Shown here piece after piece: positions 24,838 to 33,081 of a DNA stretch of 64,000 nt. The notes beneath the pieces were generated by a model. That model was not told the DNA's origin, did not search any database, and saw only the letters and a list, made by a program, of their open reading frames with translations. The stretch covers positions 248,001 through 312,000 of the forward strand of contig NZ_JAHNZT010000004.1 in assembly GCF_019039035.1 (NCBI RefSeq). The letters are read 5' to 3'. Both the position numbers and the translations under genes were made by a program. Origin of the DNA: Citreicoccus inhibens. Its GTDB lineage: Bacteria; Myxococcota; Myxococcia; Myxococcales; Myxococcaceae. Numbering within the stretch: position 1 is the first letter of the stretch; each line of letters starts with the position of its first letter.

Positions 24838-25949
24838 GAGCCGGTGCCTCGCGCGGCCCGTCGCTCGGGGAAGAGCGACAGCATGCCCTCCTCGGTGGCG
24901 GGGCAGACGCCGCGCTCGGTGACGAGCGCCGTCACCAGCCGGGCCGGCGTCACATCGAAGGCGTAGTTGGCGGCGGGGCTGCTGGGCGGGGTGATGCGCA
25001 CGGTCGCGATGTCTCCGGACGGCAGGCGACCGGACACCTCGCTCAGCTCCGTGCCCTCGCGCTGCTCAATGGGAATCTCCTTGAGGCCATCGCGGAGCGT
25101 CCAGTCGATGGTGGGCGAAGGCAGCGCCACGTAGAAGGGCACGCCGGTGTCCTTCGCGGCGAGCGCCTTGAGGTAGGTGCCAATCTTGTTGGCCACGTCG
25201 CCCTGGGCCGTCGTGCGGTCGGTGCCCACGATGCACAGGTCCACCATGCCGTGCTGCATGAGGTGGCCGCCCACGTTGTCGGCGATGACGGTGTGCGGAA
25301 CACCGTGCTGGCCCAGCTCCCAGGCGGTGAGGCCCGCGCCCTGGTTTCGGGGGCGCGTCTCGTCCACCCAGACATGGACCGGGAGGCCCGCGTCGTGGGC
25401 CAGGTAGATGGGCGCGAGCGCGGTGCCCCAGTCCACGGTGGCCAGCCACCCCGCGTTGCAGTGGGTGAGCACGTTGAGGCGGCCCTGCTTGCCCTTCTTC
25501 TCCCATGCGGCCTGGAAGAGCTTCAGCGCGTGCTCGCCGATGGAGCGGTTGATGGCGACGTCCTCGTCGCAGAGGGCGGCGGCGCGGCGCCACGCCTCGG
25601 CCTCGCGCTCGGCGGGCGGCAGGGGGGCGAGCGCCGCGAGCATGCCGTCGAGCGCCCAGTGCAGATTGACGGCCGTGGGGCGCGTGGCGCGGAGCATCGC
25701 GTGCGCGGCCTTCAACCCAGCGTCCGAGGCATCCACGCGGAGGGCCAGACACAGGCCATACGCGGCGGTGGCGCCGATGAGGGGCGCGCCGCGCACCAGC
25801 ATGCTCCGGATGGCATGAGCCGCCTCCTCCGCCGTGGAGAGCCGCACCTTCACGAAGGCATGGGGCAGGCGGGTCTGGTCGAGCACGCCGACGGACACAC
25901 CGTCGGACTCGACCCAGATGGAGCGCATCGGGTGGCCATTCACCTTCAT
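24834..25949 (-). CDS. mtnA: S-methyl-5-thioribose-1-phosphate isomerase
   Basis: This 371-residue enzyme isomerises methylthioribose-1-phosphate to methylthioribulose-1-phosphate. The catalytic pair is in place: C164 in LTHCNAGWLAT and D244 in VGTDRTTAQGDVANK, close to C160 and D240 of the Bacillus subtilis enzyme. RGAPLIGATAAYG (53-65) is a second family signature separating it from eIF2B subunits. ATG 25949 fits the family N-terminus. The stop overlaps the ATG of the aldolase gene, so the two are translationally coupled. It is the only mtnA in the window and is needed by the mtnB-D-C-P genes some 5 kb away. Confidence 0.93.
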   Translation of the reverse strand: MKVNGHPMRSIWVESDGVSVGVLDQTRLPHAFVKVRLSTAEEAAHAIRSMLVRGAPLIGATAAYGLCLALRVDASDAGLKAAHAMLRATRPTAVNLHWALDGMLAALAPLPPAEREAEAWRRAAALCDEDVAINRSIGEHALKLFQAAWEKKGKQGRLNVLTHCNAGWLATVDWGTALAPIYLAHDAGLPVHVWVDETRPRNQGAGLTAWELGQHGVPHTVIADNVGGHLMQHGMVDLCIVGTDRTTAQGDVANKIGTYLKALAAKDTGVPFYVALPSPTIDWTLRDGLKEIPIEQREGTELSEVSGRLPSGDIATVRITPPSSPAANYAFDVTPARLVTALVTERGVCPATEEGMLSLFPERRAARGTGS

Positions 25950-26376
25950 GGAGCGTCGTTCCTCGGGGAGCGGATTCTCCCCAGAAGGTAGCAGCCCCCG
26001 GTGCGCCGCCGAAAGGACTCCGCGCGGCGGATGGAGGTGGGGCGCACACGGTCTCCGAGAGGGGCACGGCGCCCGCCCGGTCGCGCAGCCGAGCGTCAAT
26101 CCAAGACATCGCCCGACTTGAATCCGGGGCACCAGTCCCCGGCCCACGTCACGCGGCCGTGACCTGCCGCCAGCTGCGCGCAGTCGACTCGCACCCGGGT
26201 CCAGGCGGGGCGAGAGGACACGCCACGGACCGACTGATATTCTCGTATCGGCATCCGTCCGGCCGCGCACTTCGTGCAAGACATTTCGCCTGATTCACTG
26301 GACGGGCGGTACGCCGTTGCATTGCATCTCGGACTTTCCCCTCGCGGTCCCAGACGTTCTGCCTTCGGAGCCCACC

Positions 26377-26688
26377 ATGTCTCGATTCATGAAGTCGTTC
26401 CTCGCCGTGGCCAGCCTTGCCCTGCCCTTCGCCGCGATGGCCGGGCCCAATCCCTATGGAGAGTGCCTGGACGTCTGTGATTGGACGGTGCCGTGCAGCC
26501 GCTGGTGCACGGCAGGGTGGCCGGGGGACTGGCACATCTACACGTGTGCCACGCATGGTCCGGACTGCGCTCCGGGCCTCGCCGCGGAGCCGACCGAGCA
26601 GGAGCGCCTCCTCATCAACTGGGACCTGGAGGCCACCTGCCACGAGGCCACGCCCGAGCCCCAGCCCGCTCCTGCGTCCCAGCCCTGA
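26377..26688 (+). CDS. Small exported Cys-rich protein
   Basis: This is a 103-residue protein with a clear signal peptide (MSRFMKSFLAVASLALPFAA, cut after AMA). The 80-residue mature chain holds seven cysteines, six in the first 45 residues (ECLDVC, VPCSRWC, YTCATHGPDC), and ends in a Pro/Ala/Gln tail. It was probably exported to the periplasm or beyond and disulfide-bonded. No family is recognised. The ATG was chosen because the signal peptide begins there, and TCGGAG lies ahead of it. It is monocistronic; the leader between 25950 and 26376 contains no other convincing gene. Confidence 0.7.
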   Translation: MSRFMKSFLAVASLALPFAAMAGPNPYGECLDVCDWTVPCSRWCTAGWPGDWHIYTCATHGPDCAPGLAAEPTEQERLLINWDLEATCHEATPEPQPAPASQP

Positions 26689-26813
26689 AACACGCTCGGC
26701 GGCACGACCGTCTCGCAGCACGCCATGCGCTCCTGCTGAGTTCGGCAGGATGAGGCTCGATGCGACCTGATGGATGACCCAGAAGTGAAGCGCACGTCCT
26801 GAGCGACAGCGGT

Positions 26814-26847
26814 CCCCTCCGCAGCGTGCCATCTCACTGCGGAGGGG
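26814..26847 (-). terminator. Perfect 11-bp inverted repeat, terminator of the NTF2-like gene
   Basis: CCCCTCCGCAG (26814-26824) and CTGCGGAGGGG (26837-26847) are perfectly complementary across a 12-base loop. The hairpin begins 11 bases beyond the stop of the minus-strand gene at 26858 and lies between two convergent genes, so it may act in both directions. Confidence 0.65.
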
Positions 26848-26857
26848 TGCTTGATAC

Positions 26858-27238
26858 CTATTCCTTCACGTCCATGCGGAAGGTCTTGGAGACAACCCTC
26901 CAGTCGCCGTCCTTCGAGCGCAGCATGGTGAGGCAGTCCGTGTAGTAACGCGGGTGGATGGAGAGCTCCACCTTCACGAACGCCATCTCCGGTCCCGTCA
27001 GGTCGAGAGACACGATGCGACCCGCGCGCGCGAGCCCTCGCGATTTCGGTGAGGGCCTGCTCGCCACCAGCTCCAGCCACTGAGCCCGCGGGACAATCCG
27101 AACGCCGCCCTCCTCGTTGATGGAGTAGACGTTGCACAACTCATGAAAGACGGTGCCGAGCTTCTGCGTATCGCCCTCGTGAAGCCCATCAAAGTACGTC
27201 TGAATCAACTGCGTAACCGCCTGAATGTCTTGGCTCAC
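26858..27238 (-). CDS. NTF2-like / SnoaL-type protein (putative lumazine-binding fold)
   Basis: This is a 126-residue cytosolic protein. The first helix (DIQAVTQLIQTYFDGLHEGD), the FHELCNVYSIN strand, and the paired C-terminal strands (AFVKVELSIHP, YTDCLTMLRSKDGDWRVVSK) are those of the NTF2-like Lumazine_bd_2 family. Members bind or convert small molecules in a conical pocket, and the specific role cannot be told. It stands alone, with a strong hairpin just after its stop and a 660-base gene-poor stretch upstream. Confidence 0.8.
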   Translation of the reverse strand: MSQDIQAVTQLIQTYFDGLHEGDTQKLGTVFHELCNVYSINEEGGVRIVPRAQWLELVASRPSPKSRGLARAGRIVSLDLTGPEMAFVKVELSIHPRYYTDCLTMLRSKDGDWRVVSKTFRMDVKE

Positions 27239-27901
27239 GTATTCTCCAATGCCCAGCCTTCACCGCGCGCCGTCGCGACGTGGTGCCCTGGGTCCATGCC
27301 CCATGGTGTGGTGGAGCCCACCACTAATCCCCTGTGCTTCCGGGTGCACGCCCATGCACGCGAACATTGAAAAAAGAGAAGCACATCCATCCACCGCCAA
27401 TACTACCCGGACAAATGAAACCAGTATCACCCGGGCAAATGAATCGAGCGCGGCTCCCACGCGCAGCCAGTAGGCGTCGGGGACGAGTTCACAGCCCCTG
27501 CCCCGCAACGTGGGCTGGCCCTTGCCAATGGCCGGGCCAGCCTTGACTCTCGCGAAAGGCGAACGTCCGGCAGTCGCAGCTCGAGGTGAGCGCCGTGCGC
27601 CTCGCAATGGAAAGCGTCGCGACAGCTTGATGATGGCGGCGACAGCGAATCAATGCCAAGACACGTTCAATTGGAGTGACTACACGCCTGAGCAAGGCCC
27701 ACAGAAACCCGCTCCCCGCCTCGGAACTCCAACGGTAGGAGCATGGGTCCGAGACGAAACGACGCGATCCGCGCGGGCTCCTATCGGAGGTCCCTTCGCC
27801 ATGGCGAGCAGAGGAGATGAGGCTCAAACCCTCCGTCGCTGGGCCGGCAATCTTGACGCCCGTGAGAGAGCGCTCCGGTCGATGCGGCCCATTGCCCTGG
27901 G
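27239..27901. other. Gene-poor 660-bp stretch with lowered GC
   Basis: Open frames here have unnatural composition and none has a convincing start, codon bias or domain. The part near 27360-27445 is A/T-rich for this genome (a GAAAAAAGAGAA run) and contains a short direct repeat. It may hold the promoter of the 27238 gene, and otherwise looks like decayed DNA. Confidence 0.5.
27405..27443. repeat. Two 15-bp direct repeats at 24-bp period
   Basis: ACCCGGACAAATGAA (27405-27419) and ACCCGGGCAAATGAA (27429-27443) differ at one base and start 24 bases apart. They lie in the A/T-rich part of the gene-poor stretch. They could be a binding site or an insertion-element remnant. Confidence 0.6.
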
Positions 27902-28408
27902 TCACTCGAGGTTGATTCGCCCGGGTGCGCCCGCGGTGCCCGTCACAGTGTGGCACGAACCGCATGCTCCGGTGCTCTGGGGCGTGCTCATGGCGCGCTC
28001 GACGCTCCCGTGGGTCACCCGGGCGGTGAACGGGAACGCGAAGTCCTGGGCATCTCCGGCGCGAAGGTAGAAGTTTCCCGCGGCGTTCGTCGTCAGCGTG
28101 TACGCCTTCTGCTTGGCGTCGGTGATGACGACCTGGGCACCCTCGACACCCGCACAGTCGTTCGCCTCATGCGCGGCGGAATGGACCGTGCCCGCCACCA
28201 CGAATCGGGGGGCATCGGCTCGCTGGGAGTGGCACTGGATGCAGTCACCTCCGGGGTGCATCTCGGAGGAGCCGCTGTCTCCTCCCGTCCACTTCTTTCC
28301 AGAGGCACACTCGGCGGTGCTCACGGACTCCAGACTTCCACCACCGCACCCCACATGAAAGCTCCCGAGCACACACCCGAGAGCCGCCAGCGACCAGCGG
28401 CGAAGCAT
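27902..28408 (-). CDS. Lipoprotein with two CxxCH motifs and a carboxypeptidase-regulatory-like domain
   Basis: This is a 168-residue lipoprotein with lipobox Cys21 (GSFHVGC) behind GGGAGGT. Two c-type haem motifs are present, C56-I-Q-C59-H60 (GGDCIQCHSQ) and C149-G-S-C152-H153 (GACGSCHTVT), one near each end of the mature chain. Between them is a beta-sandwich-like segment (GAQVVITDAKQKAYTLTTNA, GNFYLRAG) resembling the CarboxypepD_reg fold. It would be an outer-membrane-anchored, periplasm- or surface-facing electron carrier or haem protein. No oxidase or porin gene is adjacent, so the electron partner is unknown. The similarity of the two motifs to CxxCH could in principle be chance, but both keep the HxxG-type surroundings. 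Confidence 0.75.
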   Translation of the reverse strand: MLRRWSLAALGCVLGSFHVGCGGGSLESVSTAECASGKKWTGGDSGSSEMHPGGDCIQCHSQRADAPRFVVAGTVHSAAHEANDCAGVEGAQVVITDAKQKAYTLTTNAAGNFYLRAGDAQDFAFPFTARVTHGSVERAMSTPQSTGACGSCHTVTGTAGAPGRINLE

Positions 28409-28828
28409 GCTGGACCTCCCCCTGAAAGGCACTGCCTCGACATCGCCTGCCATGACCTGTTCTCCAGTGAGTCCATCCACGCGGACTCGAACGATAGCCC
28501 CACGACTTACATCATCGTAAGCGACGGTCCAGAATGAGAGACTTCTCATGTTCCTCTCACTGGCGAGCTGGCGCGGCAGGAGCGCGGCGCCCTCCCCACG
28601 AGCGCCGCACGTTCGAATGCCTGGAGCCGCTGAGGGCTCCCGGCCGCGGCGCTTCGATGCGTGGCGGCGTCCTGGGATTGGAATACGAGGAGGAGCGGCA
28701 CGACGAGCGCCGGAGCCCGGTATCACAGGGCCGTGGAGACTCGTGAGCGGTGAGGTGGAGGAAGGAGGGAGCGCCCGCCGCCGGCTGAATGGGGCCCTCT
28801 GTCCGTTCACGACGCTCGCGCGGAGTGC
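28409..28828. other. 420-bp intergenic stretch without a recognisable gene
   Basis: This lies between two minus-strand genes. Frames through it are Arg/Ala-rich shadows without start signals. It must contain the promoter of the CxxCH lipoprotein gene and the end of the upstream transcript. I see no strong hairpin with a T-tract. Confidence 0.5.
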
Positions 28829-29533
28829 CTACGCGTTCGACGACACCGCGCGCCCCTTTGGGAGCGCGGAGCCCGTTCGGATGAGCCAGACAAAGGCAGG
28901 GAAGCGCGCCAGGGGCAGCAGATAGGCCGCGGCGGGGAGAACCAGCGAGAGCGCGGACAGCTCCGCCAGGGACGCCACCACGAGCCCCATCACCATCAAC
29001 GTCCGCGACAGCAGTCCGTGCAGCCCCGCCGAGACCGCCACGCCCGCGATGAGCAGGCCAATCCCCACCGCGTAGCCCGGGCCTCCCGTCAAGAACGCGA
29101 GCACGTGGAACGCTCGCACCACGGCTGGCGACGCCGCGATGCCCGGCTCCGACAACACCCACTGCGCCAACGCCGAGGCCCCCATCCAGAACGACGCCAG
29201 GAACCCGCCGTACAGCGCGATGGTCGTCCCCGCCACGTTCACCCCAAGGAAGCGCAGCCGACTCACCACCGTCGCCGTGAAGATGCCCAGCGGCACCGAC
29301 GCGCAGAACTGCAAGAACGCGCTCGTCCGCACCGCGACCCCGTTCGCCGTGAAGTACGCCAGCGAGAGTTCCTCGAGCTGGAACGGAGAGGGGAACGGCG
29401 TCCCCTTCGCGATGGCGAGCGACAAGCCCAGGCTCGCGACGAACAAGGCCGCGAAGATGGAGCCCACCATCACCAACGGCGGCCCCGGGTGCTTCACCAC
29501 CACCAGCTGCGCCTCTTGATTGTTCTCTCTCAT
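28829..29533 (-). CDS. Polytopic membrane protein, DUF4386-like
   Basis: This is a 234-residue integral membrane protein with about seven hydrophobic segments (for example VMVGSIFAALFVASLGLSLA, LQFCASVPLGIFTATVV and GYAVGIGLLIAGVAVSAGL). The pattern is like the DUF4386 family, whose function is unknown. An ATG at 29533 is preferred to the GTG at 29542, because the GTG lies inside a perfect palindrome that is likely an operator. It is divergent from the MarR gene, 60 bases away, and is the obvious target of that regulator. Confidence 0.72.
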   Translation of the reverse strand: MRENNQEAQLVVVKHPGPPLVMVGSIFAALFVASLGLSLAIAKGTPFPSPFQLEELSLAYFTANGVAVRTSAFLQFCASVPLGIFTATVVSRLRFLGVNVAGTTIALYGGFLASFWMGASALAQWVLSEPGIAASPAVVRAFHVLAFLTGGPGYAVGIGLLIAGVAVSAGLHGLLSRTLMVMGLVVASLAELSALSLVLPAAAYLLPLARFPAFVWLIRTGSALPKGRAVSSNA

Positions 29534-29535
29534 AT

Positions 29536-29552
29536 CGTTCACCCAGTGAACG
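29536..29552. promoter_or_regulatory. Perfect 17-bp palindrome, putative MarR operator
   Basis: CGTTCAC-CCA-GTGAACG has 7-bp perfect arms. It lies between the divergent membrane-protein and MarR genes, directly ahead of the ATG at 29533. Size and symmetry suit a MarR dimer, and binding there would block translation-proximal transcription of the membrane gene. Confidence 0.65.
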
Positions 29553-29592
29553 ATTCATCACTCAAACCATATGGACACGCTAGATTCGATTC

Positions 29593-30153
29593 ATGAAGAA
29601 AGATGAAGAGGCGCGGCCGGCCCCGGGCCGAGAAGGCGGGTCGACCGCGTTCCTGCTCGCGCAGCTTGGCGCCCATGCGGCCTCCCGGTTCGCCGAACAC
29701 CTGGGTCCCACCGGCCTCTCTCCGCCGCAGGTCGGAATCCTGCGCGCCATCGGGAACGGCGCGGGCTCCAGTCAGCACGCCCTGGCCAAGCGCCTGTCCA
29801 TCCTCCCCAGTCGCATGGTCGTGCTCGTGGATGAACTGGAAGGCCGCGGGCTCGTCGAGCGGCGCGACAACCCCGAGGACCGGCGCCTCTATGAACTCCA
29901 CCTGAGCCCGCGAGGCCGGCAGACCCTGGAGTCCGTCGGCCGCATCGCGCGCGCCCACGACGAGGCCCTCTGCGCGGCGCTCGACGAGCGGGAGCGCGGC
30001 CAGCTGCGCGCCCTGCTCCTGCGCATCGCTGAACACCAGGGCCTCACCCCGGGTGTCCATCCCGGCATGCGACACGTCGGGAAGACCACCTCGGATGCAC
30101 CTCAAGCGCCCTCGGGAGGAAGGGGCCGCCGCCCCAAGAAGGGCCCGCCCTGA
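29593..30153 (+). CDS. MarR-family transcriptional regulator
   Basis: This is a 186-residue regulator. The winged helix is seen in GLSPPQVGILRAIGNGAGSS, ALAKRLSILPSRMVVLVDEL and the wing GLVERRDNPEDRRLYELHLS, a textbook MarR sequence including the DxRxx wing motif. The C-terminal 35 residues form a basic, Gly/Pro/Lys-rich tail (GRGRRPKKGPP). A perfect palindrome in the 60-base divergent gap is the likely operator, controlling the membrane protein and perhaps itself. The ligand is unknown. Confidence 0.92.
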   Translation: MKKDEEARPAPGREGGSTAFLLAQLGAHAASRFAEHLGPTGLSPPQVGILRAIGNGAGSSQHALAKRLSILPSRMVVLVDELEGRGLVERRDNPEDRRLYELHLSPRGRQTLESVGRIARAHDEALCAALDERERGQLRALLLRIAEHQGLTPGVHPGMRHVGKTTSDAPQAPSGGRGRRPKKGPP

Positions 30154-30201
30154 CGCCGTGCCGATTCCCCCCGGAACCTCCGCGCGCGGCCGTCTCCAGG
30201 T

Positions 30202-30221
30202 GCCGCGCGACGTTGCGCGGC
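30202..30221. terminator. GC-rich hairpin between MarR and DUF1993 genes
   Basis: GCCGCGC and GCGCGGC pair across the loop GACGTT, 49 bases after the MarR stop and between two convergent genes. There is no T-tract. Confidence 0.4.
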
Positions 30222-30334
30222 GCCATGCGTCCGCACCCGCCATGCCCGGCAAGGTGCGCGGCCACGAAGAAAGGGACGCCCCTCCGCGCGAGGGTGCGTC
30301 CCCTGTCGACCACCGCGCCTTCGTGGGCCTCGGC

Positions 30335-30847
30335 TCAGAGGTCGTGGGTCTTCAGCTCTCCGAGATACTGGGCCTTGCCCAGGTCCACGCCGTTGTGGCG
30401 CAGGATGGAGTAGGCCGTGGTGGCGTGGAAGAAGAAGTTCGGCAGGGACATCTGGGTCAGGTAGTCCATGCTCTTCATCCCCTTGCCGGGCATGAAGCTC
30501 AGCGGCACGGTCCGCGCCGCCGCGCCCTCGAACTGCTCGGGCTTGAGCGTGAGCAACCAGTCCCGCGTCTTGTTCAGCCGCGCGCGCAGATCGTCCAGCG
30601 TCGTCTCGGTGTCCTCATAGCGAGGCGGCGTCACCCCCGCGAGAAGCCCGGACGTCCCCTTGGCGATGTCACTCAGGATTTGAACCTGGCGGATGAAGGC
30701 GAACTGGTCCGGCGCGAGCCGCGCGTTCAGCAGGACCTGGACGTTGAACTTCTTCTGCTCAGACAGCGCCACAGCGCGGTCCAACCAGACGTGCACCTGG
30801 GACAGCGTGCGGAGGAACATCGGGACGGTCAGCTCGTAGGCGTTCAT
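30335..30847 (-). CDS. DUF1993-family protein (DinB-like fold)
   Basis: This 170-residue cytosolic protein matches DUF1993: MFLRTLSQVHVWLDRA at the start, LLNARLAPDQFAFIRQVQIL, then LNKTRDWLLTLKPEQFEG and SLPNFFFHATTAYSILRHNG with the conserved late His. The family resembles DinB four-helix metal-binding proteins and has no known reaction. ATG 30847 was preferred; an ATG three codons earlier (30856) is possible. It follows mtnP by 77 bases on the same strand and could be the last gene of the salvage operon, though no metabolic link is known. Confidence 0.82.
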   Translation of the reverse strand: MNAYELTVPMFLRTLSQVHVWLDRAVALSEQKKFNVQVLLNARLAPDQFAFIRQVQILSDIAKGTSGLLAGVTPPRYEDTETTLDDLRARLNKTRDWLLTLKPEQFEGAAARTVPLSFMPGKGMKSMDYLTQMSLPNFFFHATTAYSILRHNGVDLGKAQYLGELKTHDL

Positions 30848-30924
30848 GCCGGCCATTCTGCGAGGCCTCTCACGTTCGTGAAAGGCCTCTCCGCATGTAT
30901 GGCCTTGCCCCACCGACCGGCGGA

Positions 30925-31809
30925 CTATTGCTTCAGGACCCGACCCGCCACGGCGGACAGCTTCTGGAGCACCGCGGGGTCACGCGCCTCCGGGGCGGTG
31001 ATGAGCGCGTGGTCCAGCGCCGTCTGGCAGCCGTGCCGGCACGGCCCCTGGTGCGCACCCAGCAGCGGCGCCACGTTCTTCACCAGCCCGCGCGCCTTGC
31101 CCGCGTTCCCCAGCAGCACCGCCACCACCTGGTCCACCGTGACGGCGTCATGGCCCGGGTGCCAGCAGTCGAAGTCAGTGACCATGGAGACGCTCGCGTA
31201 GCAAAGCTCCGCCTCTCGGGCGAGCTTGGCCTCCGGCATGTTCGTCATGCCAATCACGTCGCAGCCCCAGCTCCGGTAGAGCTTGCTCTCCGCCAGCGTG
31301 GAGAACTGCGGCCCCTCCATCACCAGGTACGTGCCGCCGCGCACCACCTTGAGGTCCAATCCCTCACACGCGGCCATCACCGCGTCCCCCAGGCGCGCGC
31401 ACACCGGCTTCGCCATGGACACGTGCGCCACCAGCCCGGTGCCGAAGAAGCTCTTCACCCGCGCGAAGGTGCGGTCCACGAACTGGTCCACCACCACGAA
31501 GGTTCCCGGCGGCAGGTCCTCGCGCAGGCTGCCCACCGCGGAGATGGACAGGACGTCCGTCACCCCGGCGCGCTTGAGCGCGTCGATGTTCGCCCGGTAG
31601 TTCAGCTCCGAGGGCGGGATGCGGTGCCCGCGGCCATGGCGAGGCAGGAACACCACCGGGTTCCCGGCGATCTTCCCGAAGCACAGCTCGTCCGAGGCGT
31701 CGCCAAAGGGAGACGCGACGCGGCGCCAGCTCACGTCCGTCATTCCGTCAATCTGATACAGGCCGCTGCCACCGATGATGCCGAGGACGGGCGTGGAGGG
31801 ATTCGACAT
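30925..31809 (-). CDS. mtnP: S-methyl-5'-thioadenosine phosphorylase
   Basis: This 294-residue enzyme splits methylthioadenosine with phosphate into adenine and methylthioribose-1-phosphate, the substrate of MtnA. It is of the PNP/MTAP trimeric class: GIIGGSGLYQIDGM at the start, RHGRGHRIPPSELNYRANI, SISAVGSLREDLPPGTFVVV, and the base-binding region YLVMEGPQFSTLAES and GMTNMPEAKLAREAELCYAS ending in TDFDCW. NMPE with Asp in the TDFDCW loop supports a 6-aminopurine (MTA) substrate. ATG 31809 starts the family N-terminus. It is the fourth gene of the mtnB-D-C-P run, 34 bases after mtnC. Confidence 0.93.
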   Translation of the reverse strand: MSNPSTPVLGIIGGSGLYQIDGMTDVSWRRVASPFGDASDELCFGKIAGNPVVFLPRHGRGHRIPPSELNYRANIDALKRAGVTDVLSISAVGSLREDLPPGTFVVVDQFVDRTFARVKSFFGTGLVAHVSMAKPVCARLGDAVMAACEGLDLKVVRGGTYLVMEGPQFSTLAESKLYRSWGCDVIGMTNMPEAKLAREAELCYASVSMVTDFDCWHPGHDAVTVDQVVAVLLGNAGKARGLVKNVAPLLGAHQGPCRHGCQTALDHALITAPEARDPAVLQKLSAVAGRVLKQ

Positions 31810-31843
31810 GGGGATGCGCGCTCCGGTACGGAAAGTGAGGAGT

Positions 31844-32542
31844 TCAGGCCCTGAGAGCCCATGGGTCGAGTTGCTCGAAACTGGGGTAGGCCGGGTGGCC
31901 ATGGCCGGGCCGAATCACCACCTCGCCTCGGTCCAGACACGCGGTGCGCAGGCCCGCGCTCTTCGCGGCGTCCAGCTCCGCCACGTTGTCCGACAGGAAG
32001 AGGAGCTCCCCGGGAGGCAACCCCACCGCCTGCGCGATGCGCGTGTAGGAGGGTGACTCCTGCTTCGGGCCGGTGGTGGTGTCGAAGTAGCCGGAGAACA
32101 GCGGCGTCAGGTCCCCCTGCGTGCTGTAGCCGTAGATGAGTTTCTGCGCGGCCACGCTCCCCGAGGAATAGACATACAGCCGCAGCCCGCGCTGATGCCA
32201 CTGACGCAGCCCCGCCGCTGCGTCCGCGTAGACGTGGCCGTGCAACTCGCCGCTCGCGTAGCCCGCCGCCCAGATGAGGCCCTGGAGCGTCTTGAGCGGG
32301 GTGACCTTGCGGTCCTCGTCCAGCCACTGGAGCAGCAACGCCACGACGGCGTCATCGCTCGGAGCGCCCCCCGCCAGCGTGCGCGCGGAGTCCAGACACG
32401 CGCGGACCTCGGGCTCGCTCCGGTGCGCGGCCACATAGGCCGCCAGGTGGCGACGCGCATGAGGGAACAGCACGTCCTTCACGAAGGAGATGGAGCTGGT
32501 CGTGCCCTCGATGTCCGTGACGATGGCGCGCAGGTCGCTCAC
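31844..32542 (-). CDS. mtnC: Enolase-phosphatase E1
   Basis: This is a 232-residue HAD-superfamily enzyme catalysing enolisation and dephosphorylation of 2,3-diketo-5-methylthiopentyl-1-phosphate to the acireductone. The HAD motif I is [14 protein letters not shown] with D10 and E12, the variant specific to this family. [16 protein letters not shown] is motif II and [12 protein letters not shown] and [13 protein letters not shown] give motifs III and IV. It starts at GTG 32542, which overlaps the mtnD stop by four bases (GTGA), consistent with translational coupling in the salvage operon. Confidence 0.93.
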   Translation of the reverse strand: MSDLRAIVTDIEGTTSSISFVKDVLFPHARRHLAAYVAAHRSEPEVRACLDSARTLAGGAPSDDAVVALLLQWLDEDRKVTPLKTLQGLIWAAGYASGELHGHVYADAAAGLRQWHQRGLRLYVYSSGSVAAQKLIYGYSTQGDLTPLFSGYFDTTTGPKQESPSYTRIAQAVGLPPGELLFLSDNVAELDAAKSAGLRTACLDRGEVVIRPGHGHPAYPSFEQLDPWALRA

Positions 32543-33081
32543 GGCTCGTACTTGGGAAAGAGGTCCGCGATGGCGTTGCCCGTGAAGTTCCCCACCCAGC
32601 CATCCGGCCGGATGAAGAAACGGATGGCCGCGAACAGGGGCTGAGGCCCCATGTCGAACCAGTGGCGCATGCCCTCGGGGACGCTGATGAGGTCGCCGCG
32701 CGTGCACACCACCTGGAACACCTTGTCCGCCGCGTGCAGGTAGAAGCAGCCGCTGCCCTCCACCATGATGCGGGACTCGTCCTCGGTGTGGGTGTGCTCG
32801 GAGAGGAACTTCTGGCGCGCCTGCGCCGCGTTGGGCGCGTCCGGCTTGATGCGCACCACGTCCACCGTGTTGTAGCCGTGCTCCGCCTTCTCCGCGTCCA
32901 CGACGCTCCGGTAGGCCGCGAGCACCTCGTCCTGGCCCGCGCCGTCCGGCAGCGCGACGGAGGCATCCACGCGGCGGAAGCGGACACCAATGGACTTCAG
33001 CTCGCGCCCGATGTCTTGCGTCTCGGTGAAGACACCCAGCGGCTTGGGGGAGGACTCCTGATAGATGGTGAGGCTGCTCAT
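32539..33081 (-). CDS. mtnD: Acireductone dioxygenase
   Basis: This 180-residue cupin oxidises the acireductone to 2-keto-4-methylthiobutyrate and formate (Fe form), or by a dead-end route releasing CO (Ni form). The metal ligands H96, H98 and E102 (EHTHTEDE) and H140 (GMRHWFD) fall at exactly the numbering of the Klebsiella enzyme. The chain also holds [14 protein letters not shown] and [19 protein letters not shown] as expected. It overlaps both neighbours by four bases (mtnB stop upstream, mtnC GTG downstream). The aminotransferase needed to finish methionine is not in this window. Confidence 0.95.
   Translation of the reverse strand: MSSLTIYQESSPKPLGVFTETQDIGRELKSIGVRFRRVDASVALPDGAGQDEVLAAYRSVVDAEKAEHGYNTVDVVRIKPDAPNAAQARQKFLSEHTHTEDESRIMVEGSGCFYLHAADKVFQVVCTRGDLISVPEGMRHWFDMGPQPLFAAIRFFIRPDGWVGNFTGNAIADLFPKYEP

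Noticed and set aside
27510-28070. 186-residue plus-strand frame in the gene-poor stretch
   Set aside because: No domain or codon bias, and its second half is antisense to the CxxCH lipoprotein.
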